NCBI GenBank assembly: GCA_026387805.1
Contig: JAPLKY010000405.1
Span: 1-19,707 of the forward strand
Origin: Candidatus Krumholzibacteriia bacterium
Lineage (GTDB): Bacteria > Krumholzibacteriota > Krumholzibacteriia > Krumholzibacteriales > Krumholzibacteriaceae
DNA: 19,707 nucleotides
Direction: 5' to 3'
Below the pieces are notes generated by a model that searched no databases, was not told where the DNA came from, and was given only the letters and a program-made list of their open reading frames with translations. The translations under genes and the position numbers were made by a program. Shown here piece by piece: positions 1 to 6,112 of the stretch. Each line of letters begins with the position of its first letter. Within the stretch, counting starts at the first letter, position 1.

Positions 1-383
1 ATCGTGGGGAAAGCCTGATCCCCCGTTGCCGAGCAGAGGGCGACTCCATTCGTTGTCCACTGAACAGATCCCGAGGCATTCACCCTCTGGGCATAGATGT
101 TCGCATTCCCGCCCCGGTAGTCGAACCATGTTGCAATGGCGCCACCCGTGCCATCGGAGGTGATCGTGGGATAATACTGATCCCCCGTTGCCGAGCAGAG
201 GGCGACGCCATCGGTCGTCCACTGAGTTGCTCCTAAGACATTTACCCTCTGGGCATAGATATCGTTTGTGCCGCTGCGGGAGTCGTACCATGTGACGATG
301 GCGCCACCCGCGTCATCGGAGACAATTGTGGGAAAGAGCTGATTCCCCGTTGCCGCGCAAATGGCCACACCATCCTGGACCCA
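1..383 (-). repeat. 162-bp tandem coding repeats (54 aa period), at least 2.4 copies
   Basis: Copies begin at the W codons ending at 383, 221 and 59, exactly 162 bp apart. Nucleotide blocks such as CCCCCGTTGCCGAGCAGAG (21-39) recur 162 bases away at 183-201, so the repeats are conserved in DNA as well as protein. This suggests recent duplication or recombination between units. The array continues outside the window. Confidence 0.85.
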
Positions 384-461
384 ATTCGCCCACACAGATG
401 GCACGGCAATGATCAAAGCGCAGAGAACAACAAGGGGCACCGTCTTCATTACCCTGCTCAT
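1..461 (-). CDS. Secreted protein with 54-residue tandem repeats (3' end beyond window)
   Basis: The gene runs off the left edge; about 153 residues are visible. ATG at 461-459 is chosen because a strong Shine-Dalgarno (AAGGAGGA, complement of 468-475) lies just upstream; a second in-frame ATG at 449 is possible. Residues 1-25 form a signal peptide (basic start, hydrophobic core, VWA cleavage site). From W27 there are near-identical 54-residue repeats of the form W..DGVA.C.ATG.Q..PTI.SD..GGAI.TW.D.R....IYAQRVN..G. Such repeats are common in exported proteins of FCB and related candidate phyla and are plausibly beta-propeller-like, but I cannot name a function. The missing C-terminus would probably hold further repeats and a sorting domain. 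Export is well supported; role unknown. Confidence 0.8.
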   Translation of the reverse strand, partial: MSRVMKTVPLVVLCALIIAVPSVWANWVQDGVAICAATGNQLFPTIVSDDAGGAIVTWYDSRSGTNDIYAQRVNVLGATQWTTDGVALCSATGDQYYPTITSDGTGGAIATWFDYRGGNANIYAQRVNASGSVQWTTNGVALCSATGDQAFPT

Positions 462-686
462 GGCTGCTCCTCCTTCCAAGGATATCCGGATCCTGAGAAA
501 ACGTTTTGAATCGATTTTTCTGGTTTCAGCCTCATCACCTCCTGGCGCGGTGCTCGCAGAAGACTCCGATACGTGCGAGCGAGGCGGTCTCTCGGATATG
601 GATTGACCTGCGTGCAAGAAGGGGATTCGGATCGATGAAGAGCAAGGAGGGAAAGCCGGCGCCCTTTTCCCCGGTATACCGCTAAT
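462..686. other. Gene-free stretch
   Basis: This 225-base interval lies between the start of the secreted repeat protein and the last in-frame stop of the decayed gene. Apart from the Shine-Dalgarno at 468-475 I see no convincing promoter, terminator or conserved reading frame. Short open frames here have no recognisable protein features. The 3' half of the decayed neighbour would be expected here if it were complete, and I cannot find it. Confidence 0.5.
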
Positions 687-1133
687 CTATGAATGATAAC
701 TAACAATAATATGCGTACTGCGAGAGTCCAAGGGAAAAGGAAGAGGGCGGGTTCCCTCTTCCTCGCCAGATAGGTGGCGGTTGGAACTTGCCTTTGCGAA
801 CAATCTATCTATAGAGAAGCCGAACGCATTTCGATACGTGCCCTTTTCGTCAATGGACATCGCGAAGATGTCTGAGTCAGGCTGACAGCTCTCATAATCG
901 ATATCGACGAGCTCTCTCGGATCTTTGATCTGCGATCTGGGCAGATTCTCCCGACAAATGCCGGACTCGACGGAAAGTTGATTGCTGCTCTCGAGCCTCG
1001 TCATGCGGAGCCAGCTTAGCTCCGCCGCGTGCACCGCCTCCGGCGGAACCCAGGAAGGAAACTGCTCCTAGCTGAAAGGGGGGGGAAACGAGGACGCACC
1101 TATCAGAAGCACGAAGAGTGAGAGCCATTTCAT
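687..1133 (-). pseudogene. Decayed copy of the secreted protein at 4408-5154
   Basis: Reading from ATG at 1133-1131 gives a signal-peptide-like start (MKWLSLFVLLIGASSF), then an in-frame TAG at 1070-1068, then EQFPSWVPPEAV, which matches AEEQFPSWVPPEAV of the intact paralogue. The stop sits exactly where the paralogue has Glu28 (GAG to TAG). The same frame stays open from 1067 to 687 and keeps a second strong match, LVDIDYES.QP.SDIFAM. After FGFSID homology is lost and the C-terminal half of the paralogue (about 130 residues) is absent. DNA similarity is also visible, for example the block around 889-921 against 4889-4921. A G8 run at 1078-1085 lies beside the stop but the frame is kept across it. 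Premature stop plus 3' truncation makes a pseudogene the best reading. A short expressed fragment starting at 1034 is possible but lacks a signal peptide. Confidence 0.8.
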
Positions 1134-1226
1134 AGTTGGCGCCTTGATTTCAAGACGCACGAGTATTACATGTATTTGAGCGTCCAAATGGCAGCTACGG
1201 TTGCGCTGAGCCGCCGCGCCCGTTTG

Positions 1227-2609
1227 TCATTTCAGCGCGCTCAGCACCTCGTCCGCGGCGATGAGATTTTCCTGGCGACGGCCTGTCGCGTTCGCCGCGA
1301 AGACTCGTTCGATCACGCGGTCGTATCTTCCCGCGAGCGGGAACCTTGCCGTCTTTCCGCGGAGAGCGTACCTCGCTCGATCGAGCTCTCTCGCATCGAC
1401 GGTCCATTTCACCTCGCCGACGAGCAGAGCTTTGCCGTCGACGGACTCGGCGACCACATCTATCTCGATCGGCTTCTTGTCCGACCCTCCGCCCCACCAG
1501 CGGTTCGCCGCGCCCCATTCTCGTCCATCGATCGAGAGCCGTGGAACGGACCGTCTCACGAGCGTCTCCCAAATCGCGCCCCGGTGGACCGGAAGGTCCT
1601 TCTCTATCTCGCGAGCGACGGCTTGGAGCTTTCCGGCCTCGAGACGCGAGCGGTTCGGCTCGACGTATCTGAACCAGAATGCGAGGAACGGATCGTCGAT
1701 CCGGTAGAGAGTCTTCTTCGAGCTCTGCTGCGAAACCTTGAACGGCTGATCGCGGCGGACGAGGCCGAGATCGAGAAGTCGCGACAGGGGCCGTGTAAGG
1801 GAAGTGACCGGCTTCTCCATGCGGGCGGCGATCTCCGAGATCCGATTGCAGCCCTGCCCGATCAGCGCAAGGACGGAAGCGGCCTGGGCAGTCTCGCGAA
1901 TATCGTCGAGCAGGAGCCGGCGGGGCTCCGAATGAAGGACTCCCATTGGGTCGAGAACGAGGTCCTCCATCGCCTCCCGGCTCGAACGGTAGTCCGACGC
2001 GAGCTCCCAGTAGAGCGGAATGCCTCCCCAGAGCGCGTAGGCCTCCACGGCGTCGATCGAACGCGTGAATCCGAATGCGCTCCCGAGCCAGCCGGCGCCG
2101 AGGGGCTCGACGTTGATGATCTCCCGGGCCCTGCCGTAGAGCGGGGCGGTCGCATCGAGAACGAGCCCCTGCATCATCCGCTGCGACGAGCCCGCGATGA
2201 CGAGATGAATTGCCTTCGACGGGTGCCGATCGATGAGCTTCTGGAGGATGCTCGGGAGCTCGCGGCTCGAGCTCGCGATGCTCGGGAACTCATCGAGGGC
2301 CAGCACGGTTCCGCCGGGCGCTTCCCGCCACCATCGCTCGAGGAGACTCGCCCAGTCCGGGTAGGTCACCCGATCGAATCCCTGCAGGAGGGCGGCGCAG
2401 GCCGAAGCGAGCGCCGCGCGCTGGAGGCTCGGCTCGCGTTCGTCCCCCACGTAATAGACGGAAGAGCGCTTCGGAAGCACCTCCGCGATGAGACGCGACT
2501 TGCCGCATCGACGGCGTCCGTAGAGACAGCACAACGAACCTTCGCGCCGCGAGAAGGTCCGCTGGAGTCTTGCCCGTTCGCTCTCGCGATCGAGAAATTT
2601 CAGCCGCAT
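1227..2609 (-). CDS. ATPase of the ATPase_2/DUF234 family
   Basis: This 460-residue protein has a P-loop ATPase domain and a C-terminal DUF234 nuclease-like domain. Visible motifs are Walker A GRRRCGKS (31-38), Walker B TVLALDEF (101-108) and a sensor-type strand LVIAGSS (136-142). A winged-helix segment covers about 240-290 and is followed by DDPFLAFWFRY, a family hallmark. The C-terminal part has a PD-(D/E)xK-like pattern (E382-I-D384, then GEVKW with E399 and K401). Family length is usually 440-480, so it is complete. The start ATG has AAGGAGGG (complement of 2615-2622) six bases upstream. The family is widespread in archaea and thermophilic or candidate-phylum bacteria; its role is unsettled, with mobile or defence-type functions proposed. 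It is transcribed away from the regulator/nucleotidyltransferase operon. Identity of the family is firm; cellular role is unknown. Confidence 0.88.
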   Translation of the reverse strand: MRLKFLDRESERARLQRTFSRREGSLCCLYGRRRCGKSRLIAEVLPKRSSVYYVGDEREPSLQRAALASACAALLQGFDRVTYPDWASLLERWWREAPGGTVLALDEFPSIASSSRELPSILQKLIDRHPSKAIHLVIAGSSQRMMQGLVLDATAPLYGRAREIINVEPLGAGWLGSAFGFTRSIDAVEAYALWGGIPLYWELASDYRSSREAMEDLVLDPMGVLHSEPRRLLLDDIRETAQAASVLALIGQGCNRISEIAARMEKPVTSLTRPLSRLLDLGLVRRDQPFKVSQQSSKKTLYRIDDPFLAFWFRYVEPNRSRLEAGKLQAVAREIEKDLPVHRGAIWETLVRRSVPRLSIDGREWGAANRWWGGGSDKKPIEIDVVAESVDGKALLVGEVKWTVDARELDRARYALRGKTARFPLAGRYDRVIERVFAANATGRRQENLIAADEVLSALK

Positions 2610-2635
2610 GACGTCCCTCCTTGAGCCATATTATT

Positions 2636-2650
2636 ATGTAGCAACTACAT
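2636..2650. promoter_or_regulatory. Palindrome at the ATPase transcription start (candidate operator)
   Basis: ATGTAG-caa-CTACAT is a perfect 6-bp inverted repeat. It lies just downstream of the -10 box of the ATPase promoter, over the expected start of transcription (about 2648) and before the Shine-Dalgarno. Its position fits a repressor site. The binding protein is unknown; the adjacent XRE regulator is an obvious candidate, but its own promoter carries a differently spaced palindrome. Confidence 0.5.
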
Positions 2651-2654
2651 TATG

Positions 2655-2684
2655 TTTATAGTGCATGTATCATGACATTGTCAA
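2655..2684 (-). promoter_or_regulatory. Sigma70-type promoter of the ATPase gene
   Basis: On the minus strand TTGACA (2684-2679) is followed by an 18-base spacer and TATAAA (2660-2655). The -35 box is a perfect consensus and the -10 box has one mismatch. Two copies of ATGACAT (2672-2678 and 2684-2690), 12 bases apart, flank or overlap the -35 box and could be a further control site. Distance to the start codon at 2609 is about 40 bases. Confidence 0.65.
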
Positions 2685-2770
2685 TGACATTCGTGTTGCG
2701 CGGTGCGCCGCGGCCCCGCGCCGGATCGAGCGCGCCGCTTCGAGCCTCGCCGGCCTCTCGCCCTTGCCGC

Positions 2771-2799
2771 TTGACAGATGTACCAAATAGTGGTACACT
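2771..2799 (+). promoter_or_regulatory. Sigma70-type promoter of the HTH/nucleotidyltransferase operon; leaderless start
   Basis: TTGACA (2771-2776), a 17-base spacer and TACACT (2794-2799) form a good promoter. Transcription should start about 7 bases after the -10 box, at 2806, which is the A of the regulator's ATG. There is no room for a Shine-Dalgarno, so the mRNA is predicted to be leaderless. Confidence 0.65.
2779..2797. promoter_or_regulatory. Perfect palindrome inside the promoter (candidate autoregulatory operator)
   Basis: TGTACCA-aatag-TGGTACA is a perfect 7-bp inverted repeat with a 5-base centre. It fills the spacer and overlaps the -10 box of the promoter for the XRE regulator. 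Placement over the core promoter of a gene for a DNA-binding protein is the usual arrangement for autorepression, as in toxin-antitoxin operons. The link to the adjacent regulator is inference. Confidence 0.6.
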
Positions 2800-2805
2800 C
2801 CCAAT

Positions 2806-3174
2806 ATGAGGATTTCCCTGCGCAAAGTCGAATACGAATGCCGACGACGAGGCTTGAATATCGGGGGACTGCTTCGCGAAGCCGGAGTGAGCAGAAACGC
2901 GTTCTATTCCTTGGCCCGCAAGGAATACGTCGTTCCGCCATCCCTGATCCGTATCGCGGAGCATCTGGACGTCTCCGTGTCGACCCTTCTCGAGGAGACG
3001 GATACGCCCGTCGAGCGGATGAAGGCGCTCGCCGCCGAATCGGAGCGCATCTCGCGGCTGTATCCGGGGGTCGATCGGGACAACGTCAGGCATACGCTGC
3101 TTCTCTTGAACGAGAAGCCCGTCGAGCGTCTGAGGAGGGCGCTGCGCCGTGGCAGATTCGTCGATATTCGGTGA
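2806..3174 (+). CDS. XRE/Cro-type HTH regulator, candidate antitoxin
   Basis: This 122-residue protein has an N-terminal helix-turn-helix of the XRE (HTH_3) type over about residues 2-62: LREAGVSRNAFYSLARKEYVV followed by PPSLIRIAEHLDVSVSTLLEE. Residues 63-122 form a charged helical tail that could contact a partner. The start is the ATG at 2806, which coincides with the predicted transcription start, so translation would be leaderless. The downstream nucleotidyltransferase overlaps its 3' end by 26 bases, indicating coupled expression. A palindrome over its own promoter suggests autoregulation. A small regulator before a minimal nucleotidyltransferase resembles type II/IV toxin-antitoxin pairs, but it is not a recognisable AbiEi. 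DNA binding is well supported; antitoxin activity is inference. Confidence 0.82.
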   Translation: MRISLRKVEYECRRRGLNIGGLLREAGVSRNAFYSLARKEYVVPPSLIRIAEHLDVSVSTLLEETDTPVERMKALAAESERISRLYPGVDRDNVRHTLLLLNEKPVERLRRALRRGRFVDIR

Positions 3175-3637
3175 TCGGGAGACGGAGTTCCTCAAGGAGC
3201 TCGTCCGGCAGAAGGTCGAGTTCATGGTCGTGGGGCTTTCCGCCGCCGCCCTCCAGGGTGCGCCCGTCGTGACGCAAGACATCGACTTGTGGTTCCGGTC
3301 GCTGCCCGATCCCGGAATCGAAAGAGCCCTGCAGAAGATTCACGGCTCGTATGTGCCACCGACCGCGAGCACCGGGCCGATGTTCGCCGGCAAGGGGATC
3401 GAGCTCTTCGATATCGTTCTCAGGATGGACGGGCTCGGTGATTTCGACGAGGAGAAGAAGAATGCGATCAGGGTGCCTCTCGGGCGGATCAAGGTGCTCG
3501 TGTTGAATCTGGAACGGATCATCGCGAGCAAGAAAGCCGCGGGAAGAAAGAAGGACAAGATCGTTCTCAAGGTATTGGCCGATTCACTAAAGACGATTCG
3601 GGAGCGCGAGCGCTCGGGGCCGCGGAAGCGGACCTAG
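3149..3637 (+). CDS. AbiEii-like minimal nucleotidyltransferase, candidate toxin
   Basis: This 162-residue protein belongs to the polymerase-beta-type nucleotidyltransferase superfamily. It shows the family series: VVGLSAAALQG (27-37, replacing the usual GG/GS loop), TQDIDLWF with D44 and D46 as the metal-binding DxD pair, IELFDIVL with D88 as a third acidic residue, and the helix LERIIASKKAAGRKKDK seen in AbiEii/DUF6036-like enzymes. GTG at 3149 is the start: GAGGAGGG (3132-3139) lies 9 bases upstream and no better start precedes the catalytic loop. It overlaps the regulator gene by 26 bases. Enzymes of this kind transfer nucleotides to RNA or protein targets, and several act as toxins. At 162 residues it lacks the long C-terminal domain of classical AbiEii. 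Fold confident; toxin role inferred from context. Confidence 0.8.
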   Translation: MADSSIFGDRETEFLKELVRQKVEFMVVGLSAAALQGAPVVTQDIDLWFRSLPDPGIERALQKIHGSYVPPTASTGPMFAGKGIELFDIVLRMDGLGDFDEEKKNAIRVPLGRIKVLVLNLERIIASKKAAGRKKDKIVLKVLADSLKTIRERERSGPRKRT

Positions 3638-3651
3638 AAAGGGAGAAGATC

Positions 3652-4380
3652 ATGCCGCCATATCCGTCCGAGCTCATCAAAACCGCGGGAATAGAAATCC
3701 CGCTTATCGGATTCTACGACGCACCCGATCCCGCGCTATTCGCTCCGATCGTCGAGCCGAAGGCGGGCACGCGCGGCTGCGTCATCGCGTTCTACGAGAG
3801 CTGGCTTAAAGGGGAGACGCTCCGTATAACGAAGGACAACTTCGGGTGCGGCGGAGCGGGGCGCGCCTGGTGCGGCGTCGAGGCCCGATCGCGCGAGGAG
3901 TTCATTCGATTTCTCGTCGACGACGAGGGGCTCAAAGCGTCGCACGATCTCATGAACCGCTGGATCGACGCGAGTGTGCCCTACCGGCGCGAGCACGAGA
4001 ACATTCTCGTCGGTCCCCTGCGGGAATCGCAGTACGCGTATCTCAAGACGGTCACCTTCTTCGTGAACCCGGACCAGCTCGCCCTCATGGCGCTCGGCGC
4101 GCAATATCATAGCGCGCCCGAGGATCCGCCCCCCGTGATCTCGCCCTTCGGCTCCGGCTGCATGCAGCTCATCGGCGTCTTCAAGGATCTCGGGATAGCC
4201 CAGGCGGCTATCGGCGGCACGGACGTCGCCATGCGCCAGTATCTCCCGCCGGACACGCTCGCCTTCACCGTGACTAGACGGATGTTCGAGCGGCTCGCCT
4301 CGCTCGACGAGCGGAGCTTTCTCACGAAGCCCTTCTGGAAGAGATTGATGAAGGCGCGGGGGAAAGCGCCGAGAGAATAG
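3652..4380 (+). CDS. DUF169 family protein
   Basis: This 242-residue protein matches the DUF169 family (PF02596) by pattern: a Cys-Gly segment FGCGGAGRAWCG (64-75), VTFFVNPDQLALMAL (134-148), SPFGSGCMQL (164-173) and a C-terminal GGTDVAMRQYLPPDTLAFTV block. Four cysteines (43, 66, 74, 170) recall the conserved cysteines of the family, for which a metal- or cofactor-related role has been suggested but not proven. It is soluble, with no signal peptide or membrane segment. The start ATG has GGGAGAA (3641-3647) upstream, and the gene begins 14 bases after the nucleotidyltransferase, so the three genes are probably one transcript. Its link to the toxin-like pair is positional only. Confidence 0.8.
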   Translation: MPPYPSELIKTAGIEIPLIGFYDAPDPALFAPIVEPKAGTRGCVIAFYESWLKGETLRITKDNFGCGGAGRAWCGVEARSREEFIRFLVDDEGLKASHDLMNRWIDASVPYRREHENILVGPLRESQYAYLKTVTFFVNPDQLALMALGAQYHSAPEDPPPVISPFGSGCMQLIGVFKDLGIAQAAIGGTDVAMRQYLPPDTLAFTVTRRMFERLASLDERSFLTKPFWKRLMKARGKAPRE

Positions 4381-4407
4381 GTCGTCCCGAGACCAGCCGG
4401 TGCGCGC

Positions 4408-5154
4408 TTACTTCTTCGGCGGCACCGTATCGAGCGGCGCCCTCGCGGAAGCAGCCTTGACCTTGAGCGAGTCCTCGTGCATCTGCTTCTTGACATCCAA
4501 ATAGTGTTGGTAGTAGGCGGATTTCTTGTACTCGATAATCCTCGCCCTTTCGTTCGTTATGTACTGTGCGGGGTCCATTTCTTTGAAAGTCCTCGTCTCG
4601 ACATCCCAGTAAAATGAGTCTATGACTTCATTGCCTTCTATGATAAAGAATGCCCCGTCAACCTTCTGGTAGATGATCAGGTCCATCGAGGGAGGATATT
4701 GAGAGTAGATCCCCCCATAGAAGTCCCTCGCGTTAAGGCCAGGCCCCCCCACTCCCATCATAATCCATTGCTGATTCTTCAGCGCCACTTCTACAGTCCC
4801 GACGTATCTATCATCTATATATACAGAGAAACCGAACCCATTCTTATGCGGACTGAACATCGCGAAGATATCCGAGCCCGGCTGATAGCTCTCATAATCG
4901 ATATCGACAAGCTTTCTCGGATGCATGAGCGCCGATCTGGCGAGGTCGGAAGAAGAAGAGATGCCGTGCTTAATAAAGAGCCGATCGCTGCTCTCATGAT
5001 TGGTGCTGTTAAACCAGACCTCCCTAGCCGCTCGCACCGCCTCCGGCGGAACCCACGAAGGAAACTGTTCCTCCGCCCACGCCGGTGAGGCGGAAATGGC
5101 GAAGATCGAGGCAATCAATACCAGAACGCAACGGAGAAACGATCGATTGCTCAA
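4408..5154 (-). CDS. Small secreted protein, intact paralogue of the decayed gene at 687-1133
   Basis: I do not recognise the family. The 248-residue protein has a clear signal peptide (hydrophobic core LVLIASIFAISAS, cleavage after AWA at 25-27) and no other membrane segment. The mature part contains EQFPSWVPPEAV, LVDIDYESYQPGSDIFAM and a Tyr-rich C-terminal half with charged helical residues. The start is TTG at 5154-5152: no ATG or GTG precedes the signal peptide in frame, and AGGGGG (complement of 5161-5166) lies six bases upstream and overlaps the TAG of the preceding gene. It is the second gene of a two-gene operon with the protein at 5165-5950, and both products are exported. The DNA is visibly AT-richer than the housekeeping genes to the right. 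Convergent with the DUF169 gene, 27 bases apart. Confidence 0.75.
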   Translation of the reverse strand: MSNRSFLRCVLVLIASIFAISASPAWAEEQFPSWVPPEAVRAAREVWFNSTNHESSDRLFIKHGISSSSDLARSALMHPRKLVDIDYESYQPGSDIFAMFSPHKNGFGFSVYIDDRYVGTVEVALKNQQWIMMGVGGPGLNARDFYGGIYSQYPPSMDLIIYQKVDGAFFIIEGNEVIDSFYWDVETRTFKEMDPAQYITNERARIIEYKKSAYYQHYLDVKKQMHEDSLKVKAASARAPLDTVPPKK

Positions 5155-5164
5155 TATGCGCCCC

Positions 5165-5950
5165 CTAGAGAATGCCTGGATTCGAAAGCGTGCTGATTGT
5201 TCTTACCCACCAGAGACCGGCTATTTCAGAGTATCTGCTTCGACCCGCTGAAACCATGTAGGTTTTGACCCCCGGGAAGTAATCAATTACATCGATTCCC
5301 GATTTCTTGATGTCTGCTCTGAATTCAGGCTTATCACCGTCGAACGATTCAACGTAGCATGCTTCATCCGAGGAAAATCCATCTGGAAGAGCGTACTTAT
5401 CGGTGCTCTTGAATTCGCCGATCCAGCCGAGGTAAGGTGCATTCAGTAGTCCCAGCGCGGTGCCGACGCGTATTTTCACGATACGGGCAAAGTCTGATAT
5501 GTCCTCATAGAATGTGACCCCGGATCTGAGCAGGGATATTGTCTCCCGAAGCGAGAGGTGTCTATTCGTCTGGAGTATGCAGATCAGTGCGTTGTCTCCC
5601 TTGCCCTCCCGCTGCAATCTGGTCAGCTCTGAACGAAATGCATCGTCTGCTATTTGGGTAGGAATGAAAGTCCGCCGGGCAGTAGATATTCTGAACGGCT
5701 CGTATCCCTTGTAGATATTGAATTGCGTGGGCTGGACATAGTCAAGATCGGAGTCGTCTTCGATGGCAAATCTCTCTAAGTCGTCGTCGGCCCGTTTAGA
5801 GTCAGAGACTCCGTAGTACTTGTGCAAGTTGGCGCCCTTCTTCCTGACGCGAGGAACTTTCTGTTCTTGGGCATCTGCGATCATCGATCCCAAGAAACAG
5901 AGCAAACCTGACAGGAATATGATGAGCGCCAGCCATCTGCGTCTCGACAC
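5165..5950 (-). CDS. Secreted protein with two tandem subtilase-prodomain-like repeats, no protease
   Basis: This 261-residue protein begins with a signal peptide (residues 1-27, cleavage near ADA). Residues 120-187 read like the N-terminal prodomain found ahead of some S8 subtilases: LLRSGVTFYEDISDFARIV, then LGLLNAPYLGWIGEF. A weaker second copy follows at about 196-256: DIKKSGIDVIDYFPGVKTYMV, then IAGLWWVRTISTL. The same alternation of strand, helix (L..SG) and strand is visible in both. No Asp-His-Ser catalytic domain follows, and the gene ends at 261 residues. GTG at 5950-5948 is the start, with AAAGGAG (complement of 5961-5967) upstream. It is first in an operon with the secreted protein at 4408-5154, behind a strong promoter. 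A role as a protease inhibitor or chaperone is conceivable but unproven. Confidence 0.72.
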   Translation of the reverse strand: MSRRRWLALIIFLSGLLCFLGSMIADAQEQKVPRVRKKGANLHKYYGVSDSKRADDDLERFAIEDDSDLDYVQPTQFNIYKGYEPFRISTARRTFIPTQIADDAFRSELTRLQREGKGDNALICILQTNRHLSLRETISLLRSGVTFYEDISDFARIVKIRVGTALGLLNAPYLGWIGEFKSTDKYALPDGFSSDEACYVESFDGDKPEFRADIKKSGIDVIDYFPGVKTYMVSAGRSRYSEIAGLWWVRTISTLSNPGIL

Positions 5951-6013
5951 GTTGTGACCGCTCCTTTCATTTTCCGGCCGAATTGTTCAGATAGATGTTA
6001 TATCCCTACAAGA

Positions 6014-6041
6014 AATATAGCACGACGTCGAAAGATGTCAA
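6014..6041 (-). promoter_or_regulatory. Sigma70-type promoter of the two-gene secreted-protein operon
   Basis: On the minus strand TTGACA (6041-6036), a 16-base spacer ending in TGC and TATATT (6019-6014) form a strong promoter with an extended -10 (TGn). Transcription should start near 6007, leaving a leader of about 57 bases. The TT of the -35 box is part of the T tract of the alanine dehydrogenase terminator. Confidence 0.65.
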
Positions 6042-6078
6042 AAAGAGAAAGCCCCCCGATGCATGATCGGAGGGCTTT
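6040..6078 (-). terminator. Intrinsic terminator of the alanine dehydrogenase gene
   Basis: AAAGCCCCCCGAT (6048-6060) and ATCGGAGGGCTTT (6066-6078) form a 13-bp stem with one mismatch and a 5-base loop. On the minus strand it is followed by CTCTTTTT. It starts about 35 bases after the stop codon of the alanine dehydrogenase gene. Confidence 0.8.
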
Positions 6079-6112
6079 CGTCTACAGAATCGCCGAATGC
6101 CGCAACCGCGAC

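Noticed and set aside
1078..1085. G8 homopolymer as the cause of the decayed gene
   Set aside because: The reading frame is the same on both sides; the visible lesions are the TAG and the missing 3' half.
1170..2624. Long plus-strand open frame opposite the ATPase (484 codons)
   Set aside because: It is the antisense shadow of the DUF234 ATPase, Arg/Glu/Leu-rich with no family features, as expected opposite GC-rich coding DNA.
2806..3637. Classical AbiEi/AbiEii abortive-infection pair
   Set aside because: The regulator is a short XRE-type protein, not an AbiEi-like winged-helix protein, and the nucleotidyltransferase is much shorter than AbiEii.
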